This document shows, piece by piece, positions 1-6,950 of a DNA stretch of 18,181 nt. Made by a program: the position numbers and the translations under genes. Origin of the DNA: an uncultured Lachnospiraceae bacterium (GTDB lineage: Bacteria > Bacillota > Clostridia > Lachnospirales > Lachnospiraceae). The stretch is taken from positions 1 to 18,181 of the forward strand of contig CAJTZB010000031.1 of the NCBI GenBank assembly GCA_910583815.1, in the 5' to 3' direction. Under the pieces are notes generated by a model, which was not told where the DNA came from, ran no database searches, and was given only the letters and a program-made list of their open reading frames with translations. Numbering within the stretch: position 1 is the stretch's first letter; each line of letters starts with the position of its first letter.

Positions 1-1
1 T

Positions 2-466
2 GCACTGAAGGAAGTGCTTGCAGGCATCGACGGAAGTATGGCGATGGACGAACTGAATGAGACAGGAAAGCTGACGGTTGAAGTACAAGGTGTTTCTGAG
101 GAACTTGTAACGGATGACCTGCTGATTGAATCGGCGCAGAAGGAAGGCTATGTGTCGGATTCCGACCACGGCATTACCGTAGTGTTGGATACGAACCTTA
201 CGCCGGAACTGATAGAAGAGGGCTTTGTCCGTGAAATCATTTCCAAGGTGCAGACAATGCGCAAAGAAGCCGGTTTTGAAGTTATGGACCATATTGTCAT
301 TTATATGAATGGCAACGAAAAGCTTGGACAGCTTGCAAAGACAAGGGAAGAGGAAATCAAAACAGTTGTTTTGGCAAAGGAACTTGTGACAGGAACTTTG
401 GATGGTTTCATAAAAGACTGGAATTTAAACGGAGAAGATGTTACAATTGGTGTAAAGCGAGTGTAA
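2..466 (+). CDS. ileS: Isoleucine--tRNA ligase, C-terminal end (partial)
   Basis: This is the last 154 codons of a gene that begins before the window. IleS charges tRNA-Ile in the cytoplasm. The residues match the C-terminal tail of the long bacterial/eukaryotic-type IleRS that follows the anticodon-binding domain. Recognisable stretches are the LTPELIEEGFVREIISKVQ helix, QTMRKEAGFEVMD and, near the end, KDWNLNGEDVTIGVKRV. The catalytic HIGH and KMSKS motifs would lie upstream and cannot be checked here. The stop codon is only 22 bases before the preferred start of glgP, so the two genes may be co-transcribed. Family assignment is by recognition of the tail and is fairly secure. Confidence 0.88.
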   Translation, partial: ALKEVLAGIDGSMAMDELNETGKLTVEVQGVSEELVTDDLLIESAQKEGYVSDSDHGITVVLDTNLTPELIEEGFVREIISKVQTMRKEAGFEVMDHIVIYMNGNEKLGQLAKTREEEIKTVVLAKELVTGTLDGFIKDWNLNGEDVTIGVKRV

Positions 467-488
467 AAATTTCGGAATGGAGGATTTT

Positions 489-2939
489 ATGGAAATCACA
501 AAGGAAGAGCTTAAGAAAAAAATTGCGAGCAACATGCGTATGCTGTTCCGCAAGGATGTAGAAGAAGCAAATAAGCAGCAGCTGTTTCAGGCGGTGTCCT
601 ATGCACTGAAAGATTATATCATTGATATGTGGGTAAACACACATAGGACATATGAGAAGCAGGATGTAAAGACGGTTTACTACCTTTCTATGGAATTTTT
701 GATGGGCCGTGCGCTTGGAAACAACATCATCAATATGAAAGCGCTTCCGGCAGTCAAGGAAGTTCTGGATGAGCTGGGCTTTCAGCTTGATACAATAGAA
801 GACGAAGAGCCGGATCCAGCACTTGGAAACGGCGGACTTGGCCGTCTGGCAGCGTGCTTCCTTGATTCGCTGTCTACTCTTGGCTATCCGGCATATGGCT
901 GCGGCATCCGTTACAAGTACGGCATGTTCAAACAGGTGATTGAAGATGGTTTCCAGATAGAGAAACCGGATAACTGGTTAAAGCACGGAAATCCGTTTGA
1001 AATCAAGCGTGCAGAATATGCAATGGAAGTAAAATTTGGTGGCTATGTCAAGATGGTCCGCGCAGAGAATGGCAAAGATCATTTCGTACAGGAAAATTAC
1101 CGTTCTGTTTTGGCAGTTCCATATGATATTCCGGTAATTGGCTATGGAAACGGCGTTGTCAACACGCTCCGTATCTGGGATGCGGAAGCTATCAACGATT
1201 TCAGTCTGGATTCCTTCAATCAGGGAGATTATCAGAAGGCGGTAGAGCAGGAGAACCTTGCACGTACAATTTGTGAGGTGCTTTATCCGAATGATAACCA
1301 CTATGCAGGCAAGGAACTTCGCTTAAAGCAGCAGTATTTCTTTGTATCAGCAAGCATTCAGCGTGCGGTTGCCAAGTATATGGAAACGCACAGTGATATA
1401 AAGAAGCTGTATGAAAAGGTATGTTTCCAGTTAAACGATACACATCCGACGGTAACGGTGCCGGAGCTTATGAGAATCCTCTTGGACGACTATTTCCTGA
1501 CATGGGAAGAAGCATGGGAAGTTACAACGAAGTGCTGTGCCTATACAAACCATACCATTATGTCCGAGGCGCTTGAAAAATGGCCGTTGGAGCTGTTTTC
1601 CAGATTGCTGCCTCGTATTTACCAGATTGTAGAAGAAATCAACCGCCGTTTCCTTGCGCTGCTGCAGGAAAAATATTCAGGCGATTACAGCAAGGTACAG
1701 AAGATGGCAATCGTATACGATGGTCAGGTGCGCATGGCAAACCTTGCAATTGTAGGCGGTTTCTCGGTGAACGGCGTGGCTGCACTGCATACAGAAATAT
1801 TAAAGAAAGAACAGCTCAAAGATTTTTATGAGCTTTGGCCGGAAAAATTCAGCAACAAGACGAACGGCATTACACAGCGTCGTTTCCTGCTGCATGGCAA
1901 TCCGCTGTTAGCAGGCTGGGTATCAAGCAAAATAGGTTCAGACTGGATTACGGATCTGTCCCATTTAAATCAGCTGATGCCTTATGTAGACGATGAAAAG
2001 TGCCAGAGCGAAATCCGCAACATCAAATACCAGAATAAAGTCCGCCTTGCGGCTTATATTAAAAAGCATAATGGTATTGAAGTTGACCCGCGCTCGATTT
2101 TTGATGTTCAGGTAAAGCGTCTGCATGAGTATAAGAGGCAGTTCCTCAATATTCTGCACATTATGTACCTGTACAATGAGCTAAAGAGAAATCCAGGCAT
2201 GGATTTCTACCCAAGGACGTTTATCTTTGGCGCAAAGGCTTCTGCAGGCTACCGCCGTGCAAAGGCAATTATCAAGCTGATTAACAGCGTTGGGGAAGTT
2301 ATCAATAACGATGCTTCTATTAATGGAAAGATTAAAGTCGTTTTCATTGAAAATTACCGTGTATCCAATGCAGAGCTGATTTTTGCGGCAGCTGATGTCT
2401 CTGAGCAGATTTCAACGGCAAGCAAGGAGGCTTCCGGCACAGGTAACATGAAGTTTATGTTAAACGGTGCAATTACGCTTGGTACAATGGACGGCGCCAA
2501 TGTAGAAATCGTGGAAGAGGTCGGAGAAGAAAATGCGGTTATCTTTGGGCTGAGAGCAGAAGAGGTTATCGCTTATGAGCATAACGGCCAGTACAATCCA
2601 AAGGAAATCTACAACACAAATATGAATATCCGTATGGCAATGACGCAGCTGATTGATGGAACTTATTCACCGGAGAATCCGGAGCTGTTCCGTGAGCTGT
2701 ACAACTCTTTGCTTGAGAGCAACGGCGGCGAGCGTGCAGACCAGTATTTTATTTTGAAGGATTTTGAGGCTTATGCAGAGGCACAGAGAAAGATAGAAGC
2801 GCTCTATCGCGATGAAAAAGGCTGGGCTAAGTCCGCGCTTATCAATATCGCAAAGAGCGGAAAGTTCTCATCTGACCGTACGATTGAAGAGTATGTGGAC
2901 GACATCTGGCATCTGAAAAAGGTAACATTAAAAAAATAG
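489..2939 (+). CDS. glgP: Glycogen/starch/alpha-glucan phosphorylase
   Basis: GT35 alpha-glucan phosphorylase of 816 residues, within the usual family length of about 800-840. It releases glucose-1-phosphate from glycogen or maltodextrin using phosphate and pyridoxal phosphate in the cytoplasm. Diagnostic stretches are VYYLSMEFLMGRALGNN, the glycine-rich GNGGLGRLAACFLDS, VCFQLNDTHPT, the FDVQVKRLHEYKRQ block, and the PLP site EASGTGNMKFMLNGA with the Schiff-base lysine at about residue 655. I chose the ATG at 489 because GGAGG (479-483) lies 5 bases upstream. An in-frame ATG at 477 would add four residues but has no ribosome binding site of its own. A strong terminator follows at 2964. Substrate preference (glycogen versus maltodextrin, glgP versus malP) cannot be read from the sequence, and no other glycogen genes are in the window. 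Confidence 0.96.
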   Translation: MEITKEELKKKIASNMRMLFRKDVEEANKQQLFQAVSYALKDYIIDMWVNTHRTYEKQDVKTVYYLSMEFLMGRALGNNIINMKALPAVKEVLDELGFQLDTIEDEEPDPALGNGGLGRLAACFLDSLSTLGYPAYGCGIRYKYGMFKQVIEDGFQIEKPDNWLKHGNPFEIKRAEYAMEVKFGGYVKMVRAENGKDHFVQENYRSVLAVPYDIPVIGYGNGVVNTLRIWDAEAINDFSLDSFNQGDYQKAVEQENLARTICEVLYPNDNHYAGKELRLKQQYFFVSASIQRAVAKYMETHSDIKKLYEKVCFQLNDTHPTVTVPELMRILLDDYFLTWEEAWEVTTKCCAYTNHTIMSEALEKWPLELFSRLLPRIYQIVEEINRRFLALLQEKYSGDYSKVQKMAIVYDGQVRMANLAIVGGFSVNGVAALHTEILKKEQLKDFYELWPEKFSNKTNGITQRRFLLHGNPLLAGWVSSKIGSDWITDLSHLNQLMPYVDDEKCQSEIRNIKYQNKVRLAAYIKKHNGIEVDPRSIFDVQVKRLHEYKRQFLNILHIMYLYNELKRNPGMDFYPRTFIFGAKASAGYRRAKAIIKLINSVGEVINNDASINGKIKVVFIENYRVSNAELIFAAADVSEQISTASKEASGTGNMKFMLNGAITLGTMDGANVEIVEEVGEENAVIFGLRAEEVIAYEHNGQYNPKEIYNTNMNIRMAMTQLIDGTYSPENPELFRELYNSLLESNGGERADQYFILKDFEAYAEAQRKIEALYRDEKGWAKSALINIAKSGKFSSDRTIEEYVDDIWHLKKVTLKK

Positions 2940-2963
2940 CATAAACTTTAAGGGATACGTGAT

Positions 2964-2997
2964 AAAAGAGAAGGGACAAAAAAGCCCCTTCTCTTTT
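2964..2997 (+). terminator. Rho-independent terminator after glgP
   Basis: The 9-bp arm AGAGAAGGG (2967-2975) pairs with CCCTTCTCT (2986-2994). It extends through an A-run that pairs with the following T-run, and TTTTTAT comes next. It sits 25 bases after the glgP stop. This is the cleanest intrinsic terminator in the window. Confidence 0.9.
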
Positions 2998-3122
2998 TAT
3001 ATTATTATTTTTTATTTTATATCATCACAATTTCTGCAATATTTAATCTGCCTACATATTATACTGAAACTTTGCCAAGACTATAAAAGCTAAATAAAAC
3101 AATTATTCTGCCTGCTGTCCTG

Positions 3123-3146
3123 ATACAAAATTTATTCATTTTGTAT
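3123..3146. promoter_or_regulatory. Perfect 9-bp inverted repeat just upstream of a ribosome binding site
   Basis: ATACAAAAT (3123-3131) and ATTTTGTAT (3138-3146) form a perfect dyad with a 6-base spacer. It ends 4 bases before the GGAGAG Shine-Dalgarno at 3151. It could be an operator for a dimeric repressor or an RNA hairpin that occludes the site. The dyad is seen directly; its role is inferred. Confidence 0.5.
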
Positions 3147-3159
3147 AAAAGGAGAGTGA

Positions 3160-3186
3160 ATGGAGAAACTAAGGATAGCACTATAA
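3160..3186 (+). CDS. Possible 8-codon leader peptide
   Basis: ATG at 3160 opens an 8-residue frame, MEKLRIAL, ending at TAA 3184-3186. It follows AAAAGGAGAG, the best Shine-Dalgarno in this intergenic region. It ends 3 bases before the ATG at 3190 of the LytM-like gene and is in the same frame. It may couple or attenuate translation of that gene, or it may be chance. There is no codon-use evidence in so short a frame. Confidence 0.25.
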   Translation: MEKLRIAL

Positions 3187-3213
3187 AGGATGGAAAGAAA
3201 GGCAGGGGTTTTT

Positions 3214-4164
3214 GTGAATAAGTTGGATGATAAAATCAAAAAGAAGGCGTTGGCAGGCATAGCGATCTTGGGGGTTGCAGCAGTCACCGTGGTGGGGGTG
3301 ATGAGCATTGGAAAGAGTGGGCAAGAGAAACAGCCAGACCCATTGGTAGATTTAAATTCACCCGAATCTCCGGATTTTGTAAATAATGGCGGCGACGGAA
3401 ATACTACAGTAAATCCTCCAAGCGTTACAATTCCTCCAACCGGGGATGGGACAGGGCAGACAAGCGAGGATAACAAAAAGCCAGAGGATGATAAGAAGCC
3501 GGAGGACAAACAGCCGGATGGACAGGATAACCCTAATTCTGACAAGACTCAGACTGCAGATGGCAGCGACAATCCGGCACAAAATACGGATGGCAGCAGC
3601 ATAGATGTGGCAGATGGTTCCACAGGAGATGGCACGGGAGAGGGGCAGGAGGACAACAAAGAAGTACTGAGCCCGCAGGTTATTGCAGAAAGCCTGAATT
3701 TCCAGAAGGAAGCAGGGCTTTTATGGCCTTTGCATGGGGATGTCATTATTCCATACAGCCCAGAACATGGAGTATTCCATTATACGCTGGAGCAGTTCCG
3801 GACAAGCAATTCCGTTGTACTTTCTTCTGAAGTTGGGACACCTGTCTTTGCTGCTGCGAAAGGTGTTGTTGTTTCAATCAGCGATAACGTAAGAACCGGA
3901 AAAACCGTAAAACTTGCGCTTGGAAATGACACATATCTTGTATATGGACAGCTTGCCCTTGACGGACTGAAAGAAGGGGATGTTATAGAAGAAGGCCAGT
4001 GCATTGGTGCAGTAGCAGAGCCGACAAGATATTATGTAATTGAAGGCCCAAACCTCTATTTTCAGGTACTAGAAGGAGAGGAAACCATCAATCCGATGAT
4101 GCTGCTTCGGGAAAAAGAGAATACAGCTAATGCAGCAGATGCCACAGACACTGCAGCAGAATAG
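3214..4164 (+). CDS. Membrane-anchored LytM/M23-like protein lacking metal ligands (SpoIIQ-like)
   Basis: About 316 residues: a short basic N-terminus, one membrane helix (ALAGIAILGVAAVTVVGV), a roughly 120-residue linker rich in Pro, Asp, Gly and Lys, and a C-terminal LytM/M23 beta-domain. The domain scaffold is clear from VGTPVFAAAKGVVVSI, LKEGDVIEEGQCIGAV and GPNLYFQV. In active M23 enzymes these align with HxGxD, YxHL and GPHLHFEV. Here the ligand positions read SNSVVLSS, YGQL and NLYF, so the zinc-binding His and Asp are all replaced and the protein should not be catalytic. That pattern recalls SpoIIQ of Bacillus, the forespore-side partner of SpoIIIAH, but the usual spoIID/spoIIID neighbours are absent. 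I prefer GTG 3214 because AGGGG lies 5 bases upstream. ATG 3190 adds eight residues but has no well-spaced site. Orthology to SpoIIQ is not established. Confidence 0.8.
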   Translation: MNKLDDKIKKKALAGIAILGVAAVTVVGVMSIGKSGQEKQPDPLVDLNSPESPDFVNNGGDGNTTVNPPSVTIPPTGDGTGQTSEDNKKPEDDKKPEDKQPDGQDNPNSDKTQTADGSDNPAQNTDGSSIDVADGSTGDGTGEGQEDNKEVLSPQVIAESLNFQKEAGLLWPLHGDVIIPYSPEHGVFHYTLEQFRTSNSVVLSSEVGTPVFAAAKGVVVSISDNVRTGKTVKLALGNDTYLVYGQLALDGLKEGDVIEEGQCIGAVAEPTRYYVIEGPNLYFQVLEGEETINPMMLLREKENTANAADATDTAAE

Positions 4165-4188
4165 CCCAAAACAGAAAAATATATGTGA

Positions 4189-4392
4189 AGCGGTCGGTAA
4201 AGCTGGTACGTTATCAAGAAAACAGGAAAAGACGGTAAAAAAAGAGACCGACCGCTAATGATATGTACCAACTCCATACAAGTAATATATGATGAAATAG
4301 AAAAGAAGTTCCAATAACAAGGGGCGATAAGAAAAAAATTATCGCCAAGGTGTTCAGGGGCGGCATGGTTTGCCGCCCCTGTTTCCTGTTAT
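4189..4392 (+). ncRNA. Candidate structured non-coding RNA or long structured 3' UTR
   Basis: The gene-free stretch 4165-4472 holds several perfect stems. AGCGGTCGGT (4189-4198) pairs with ACCGACCGCT (4247-4256). GGCGATAA (4323-4330) pairs with TTATCGCC (4339-4346). An 11-bp GC-rich hairpin lies at 4355-4381. Loop bases 4204-4211 (TGGTACGT) can pair with 4263-4270 (ATGTACCA; one G-U) downstream of the first stem, which would make a pseudoknot. ATAACA (4314-4319) can also pair with TGTTAT (4387-4392) around the last two hairpins. I do not recognise tmRNA, 6S, SRP, RNase P or a known riboswitch. It may be a read-through 3' UTR. Confidence 0.3.
4355..4381 (+). terminator. GC-rich hairpin, probable terminator
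   Basis: CAGGGGCGGCA (4355-4365) and TGCCGCCCCTG (4371-4381) form a perfect 11-bp stem with a 5-base loop. The following TTTCCTGTTAT is only moderately T-rich, so termination strength is uncertain. It would end transcription from the LytM-like gene. Confidence 0.6.
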
Positions 4393-4422
4393 AAAGCAAA
4401 AGAACATATCAATACAGACTTA

Positions 4423-4457
4423 TGTCAATTTGTCGAGTAGGCATTTCTTTTGTCGAA
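4423..4457 (+). promoter_or_regulatory. Cluster of Spo0A boxes
   Basis: TGTCGAA at 4451-4457, within TTTTGTCGAA, is a perfect match to the core of the Spo0A-binding box. TGTCGAG at 4431-4437 differs in one base, and TGTCAAT at 4423-4429 fits the looser TGTCRAA form with one mismatch. The two better boxes are exactly 20 bp apart, two helical turns, on the same strand. The perfect box ends 15 bp before the -35 element at 4473. This geometry suits activation by phosphorylated Spo0A. The matches are seen; binding is inferred. Confidence 0.6.
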
Positions 4458-4472
4458 TTTTCTAGTTTGTGG

Positions 4473-4501
4473 TTGAATTTCCAGAAAAAGAATGTTAATA
4501 T
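4473..4501 (+). promoter_or_regulatory. Probable sigma-A promoter for the exported-protein gene
   Basis: TTGAAT (4473-4478), a 17-bp spacer and TAATAT (4496-4501) lie in AT-rich DNA upstream of the start at 4557. The GGGAGGGACAAGGGC region before the ATG provides the ribosome binding site. Confidence 0.5.
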
Positions 4502-4556
4502 AAAAAATATAAGATAATGTTTGGTAACTATACAATAGATAGGGAGGGACAAGGGC

Positions 4557-5516
4557 ATGAAGAAGTTTTTATGTAGTTTTATGGCATTGTTGCTGTTCTT
4601 GGGATGTATGCCGGCTGTCCGTGGATATGCGCAAGAAGCAAATGAAGGAAATGTAGTTGATATGGCAACCTATCAGAAAATCAAAGCATTGTACGAAGAG
4701 CGCAGTAGGCTTGTTTCAGATTGGGAGAACAACGAAGAAAGGATTCATGAAATTGATGCCGAGGTCGAGGTGCTTGGCGTAACAAAAATGTCTCAACAGG
4801 AAGTTTTAAAGAAATTCGGGGCAGAAGCAGTTCCATATATCGACTTGATAGAGACAGGAAAAATCAACTGGTCCGATGTGCGGGTGGTTACGAACTATGC
4901 CGGACAGATGGTGGAACTGCAGGTAATTCGGGCTACACCGGCGAGCAGGGATTCTATGTTATATAGCTCAAAAATTAAGATATTTGACGAAGATAGCATA
5001 ATTACGAAACTTCATAAGAAATTGCTTGATATAATGGCGCTTACGGCACTTGGGAAAATACCTAAAATAGGGTCTGCACTGGCAAATGGGATTGAATTCG
5101 CTGATATTGTTAAGAATGATAACATAACTACCTTAAAAAATGTAGAGAGTTCCTATTCCCTTCAATCTGCATCAGAGGAAGTTTTATATGGGCAAAATTC
5201 CAAGGTTCTGCAGATGCAACACAAAGGCTTTGCTATGTGGGAAACAGGGTTATATTTGAGTGTGCTTATACAATAAATGCTTCGGTGAATATAAATGGAA
5301 TGGAAACACCAAATTCTGCTCAAGACATGATAAAGGATGTTATTGAATCAGAGGATTATGGAATATCTGAAACACAGGCAGCAAAAAATTTCATTTTTTA
5401 TAAGTTATATGGGCAAGAATTAAGACCGGATGATAGAGTGAAAGAGATTACAATAAAAACTTCTAACAAAGAAGTTTTTTTTTGAAGTACCTCTTGGTAC
5501 AGTAACATTTATGTGA
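4557..5516 (+). pseudogene. Exported protein of unknown family, interrupted by two apparent frameshifts
   Basis: The first frame runs 4557-5276 and starts with an export signal (MKKFLCSFMALLLFLGC). It may be a lipoprotein at Cys17 or be cleaved after GYA. A charged, probably coiled helix follows (YQKIKALYEERSRLVSDWEN), then a mixed domain and a hydrophobic stretch near residues 160-180. After KGFA the sensible reading moves to another frame (YVGNRVIFECAY), which continues to a stop at 5485. One missing base near 5234 would join the two. That second stop lies right after nine T (5475-5483). With eight T the frame would go on as EVPLGTVTFM to TGA 5514-5516. The restored protein would have about 319 residues. 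Explanations are recent decay, assembly errors or slippage-based switching. I recognise no family. Confidence 0.65.
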
Positions 5517-5542
5517 AACAGCAAAAGATGTATTTCACATAA
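5509..5542. repeat. Perfect 10-bp inverted repeat at the end of the broken gene
   Basis: TTATGTGAAA (5509-5518) and TTTCACATAA (5533-5542) are exact reverse complements with a 14-base loop. The left arm contains the restored stop codon. No T-run follows on either strand, so this is at best a weak terminator or a transcript-end structure. Confidence 0.45.
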
Positions 5543-5606
5543 TGGAAAATAACATAGACAGGGAAAAGTTCATATATTTTTATATTAGTATGTTAGGGGG
5601 AACTCT

Positions 5607-6209
5607 ATGCGCAAGTTAAACAAGAAAAGAATTCTGCTTGGCACGGCAGTGATACTTGTTCTTTTCATGGCAGCGTTTTATATTTTTACAAACTTTGTAT
5701 ATTTGCCGGGAGTCCATATCTGGTGGCGCTTCTGGTCTGTCAATTTGGAGAAACCCTGCTATTGGTACGATGAGGAGGAAGGAGATTTCACAGGGGAATC
5801 TTCGATGGTTAAGATAAAGGTCACGGGTTTCGTATTGCCGAGAAATATTTTCCCTGTGAGAAGACATATTATGAGTGATTTTCATGGTGAGGTTGAAATT
5901 GCTGATTATTTGACATGGAAAGAAGGAAGTGATGATTACGAAGCAGATTTTATATATCTTGGTCATCCATATTATGGATCGGTGTTTTGCAGGGAACATC
6001 ATTTCTCCTTAGAAAGTATGCTTGAAGAATATGACAATTCCTGCATCTTATACTTCCCTTTTAATGCTTCCGACCCAGAGGATATTATCGTGCATGTATT
6101 TGAAACAACCGAGGAAACCTTCATGCTAAAAGTAAGAGAAGGGTATATCGCAGATAGCTTAGAAGAAGCAAAGGACATACGCAAACGAGGCATTAAGCCT
6201 GATGAGTAA
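5607..6209 (+). CDS. Single-pass membrane protein of unknown function, paralogue 1
   Basis: A 200-residue protein with a basic N-terminus (MRKLNKKR), one membrane helix at about residues 9-30 and an extracytoplasmic domain. The segment straight after the helix, YLPGVHIWWRF, and the following CYWYDEE and FTGE are shared almost unchanged with the next gene. The shared C-terminal signature is Y(I/V)ADSLEEA. Ribosome binding site AGGGGG precedes ATG 5607 with a 7-base spacing. The topology suggests an anchored outside domain. No catalytic motif is visible and I do not recognise a named family. It sits 91 bases after the broken exported-protein gene and 24 bases before its paralogue, so the pair is probably one transcript. 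Confidence 0.75.
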   Translation: MRKLNKKRILLGTAVILVLFMAAFYIFTNFVYLPGVHIWWRFWSVNLEKPCYWYDEEEGDFTGESSMVKIKVTGFVLPRNIFPVRRHIMSDFHGEVEIADYLTWKEGSDDYEADFIYLGHPYYGSVFCREHHFSLESMLEEYDNSCILYFPFNASDPEDIIVHVFETTEETFMLKVREGYIADSLEEAKDIRKRGIKPDE

Positions 6210-6233
6210 GCATCTGTTTTATACGGAGGACAT

Positions 6234-6845
6234 ATGCACAAATTAAACAAGAAAAAACTTCTGCTTGGCATAGCAGTAATATTTGTTATTTTCGCAGTAG
6301 TATTTTATATTTTTATGCACTTCGTATACCTGCCAGGAGTCCATATCTGGTGGCGTTTCTGTTCCGTCAATATAGAAAAGAACTGCTATTGGTATGATGA
6401 AGAAGCACAGGAGTTTACAGGAGAATATTCTCCGATCAGAATAAAGGTGACAGGTTTTGACTGGCTAGACTGGCTTCCTTTTATAAATAAGGGTAGTGAG
6501 TTAAAAGGAGAAATAGAGATTGCCGACTACCCGATATGGAGTGAGGGACATGATGCAACGTTGATATTTTTCCACGATTTTGATTTTTTAAAGTATAAAG
6601 CCCTTATTTATGTTGTAGAAAGATATGCGGTGATTGATGATGCTAATGTGGCTCACCCCAAATTTGGAGAAGTGTATTATCTATGGTTTTCTTATTATCC
6701 GGAGGCTTCTGATCATATTATGGTGCAGGTGGTTGAAGAGAGAGAGGCTTCGGAAGGACCTGTTATGGGAGGGGACAAGATGGGGTATGTCGCCGACAGT
6801 TTAGAAGAAGCCAGAACCATGCGAGAGCTTGAAATGGGCGAATAA
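6234..6845 (+). CDS. Single-pass membrane protein of unknown function, paralogue 2
   Basis: A 203-residue tandem duplicate of the preceding gene, starting MHKLNKKKLLLG with a membrane helix at about residues 9-30. The block YLPGVHIWWRF through CYWYDEE and FTGE, the IRIKVTGF strand and the terminal YVADSLEEA motif are conserved. The middle of the protein (residues 80-165) has diverged strongly. The ribosome binding site CGGAGG is well placed before ATG 6234. The pattern of conserved anchor and ends with a variable centre suggests diversification of the exposed domain after duplication. Function is unknown. A remnant of a third copy follows at 6883. Confidence 0.75.
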   Translation: MHKLNKKKLLLGIAVIFVIFAVVFYIFMHFVYLPGVHIWWRFCSVNIEKNCYWYDEEAQEFTGEYSPIRIKVTGFDWLDWLPFINKGSELKGEIEIADYPIWSEGHDATLIFFHDFDFLKYKALIYVVERYAVIDDANVAHPKFGEVYYLWFSYYPEASDHIMVQVVEEREASEGPVMGGDKMGYVADSLEEARTMRELEMGE

Positions 6846-6882
6846 CCTTGAAAATATTCGGAATCCATTTTTCGGAGGGTGT

Positions 6883-6912
6883 ATGCATGGATTAAACAAG
6901 AAAAGGGAGTAA
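6883..6912 (+). pseudogene. Ten-codon stump of a third paralogue
   Basis: After a good ribosome binding site (GGAGGG, 6874-6879), ATG 6883 opens MHGLNKKRE followed by TAA. Seven of the first eight residues match the N-terminus MHKLNKKK of the gene at 6234. The rest of the gene is missing, and the sequence runs straight into the terminator shared with the opposing gene. It looks like the 5' end of a deleted third copy. It is too short to prove by sequence alone, but residues and ribosome binding site agree. Confidence 0.55.
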
Positions 6913-6950
6913 GGAGTAATATATCCTGTCTGCTTCGCATTACTCCTCTT
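6912..6950. terminator. Hairpin between convergent genes
   Basis: AGGAGTAAT (6912-6920) pairs with ATTACTCCT (6939-6947) across an 18-base loop, followed by CTTTTCTTATTGTT on the plus strand. It lies between plus-strand genes ending at 6845/6912 and the minus-strand regulator ending at 6940, whose stop codon falls in the right arm. Confidence 0.5.

Noticed and set aside
4189..4392. c-di-GMP or other known riboswitch
   Set aside because: Conserved core bases of the classes I know are absent, and the element sits before the Spo0A/sigma-A promoter of the next gene, not in its leader.
5234..5276. Programmed -1 frameshift joining the two parts of the broken exported gene
   Set aside because: No X-XXY-YYZ slippery heptamer or downstream structure is evident at the junction, and a second break exists further on.
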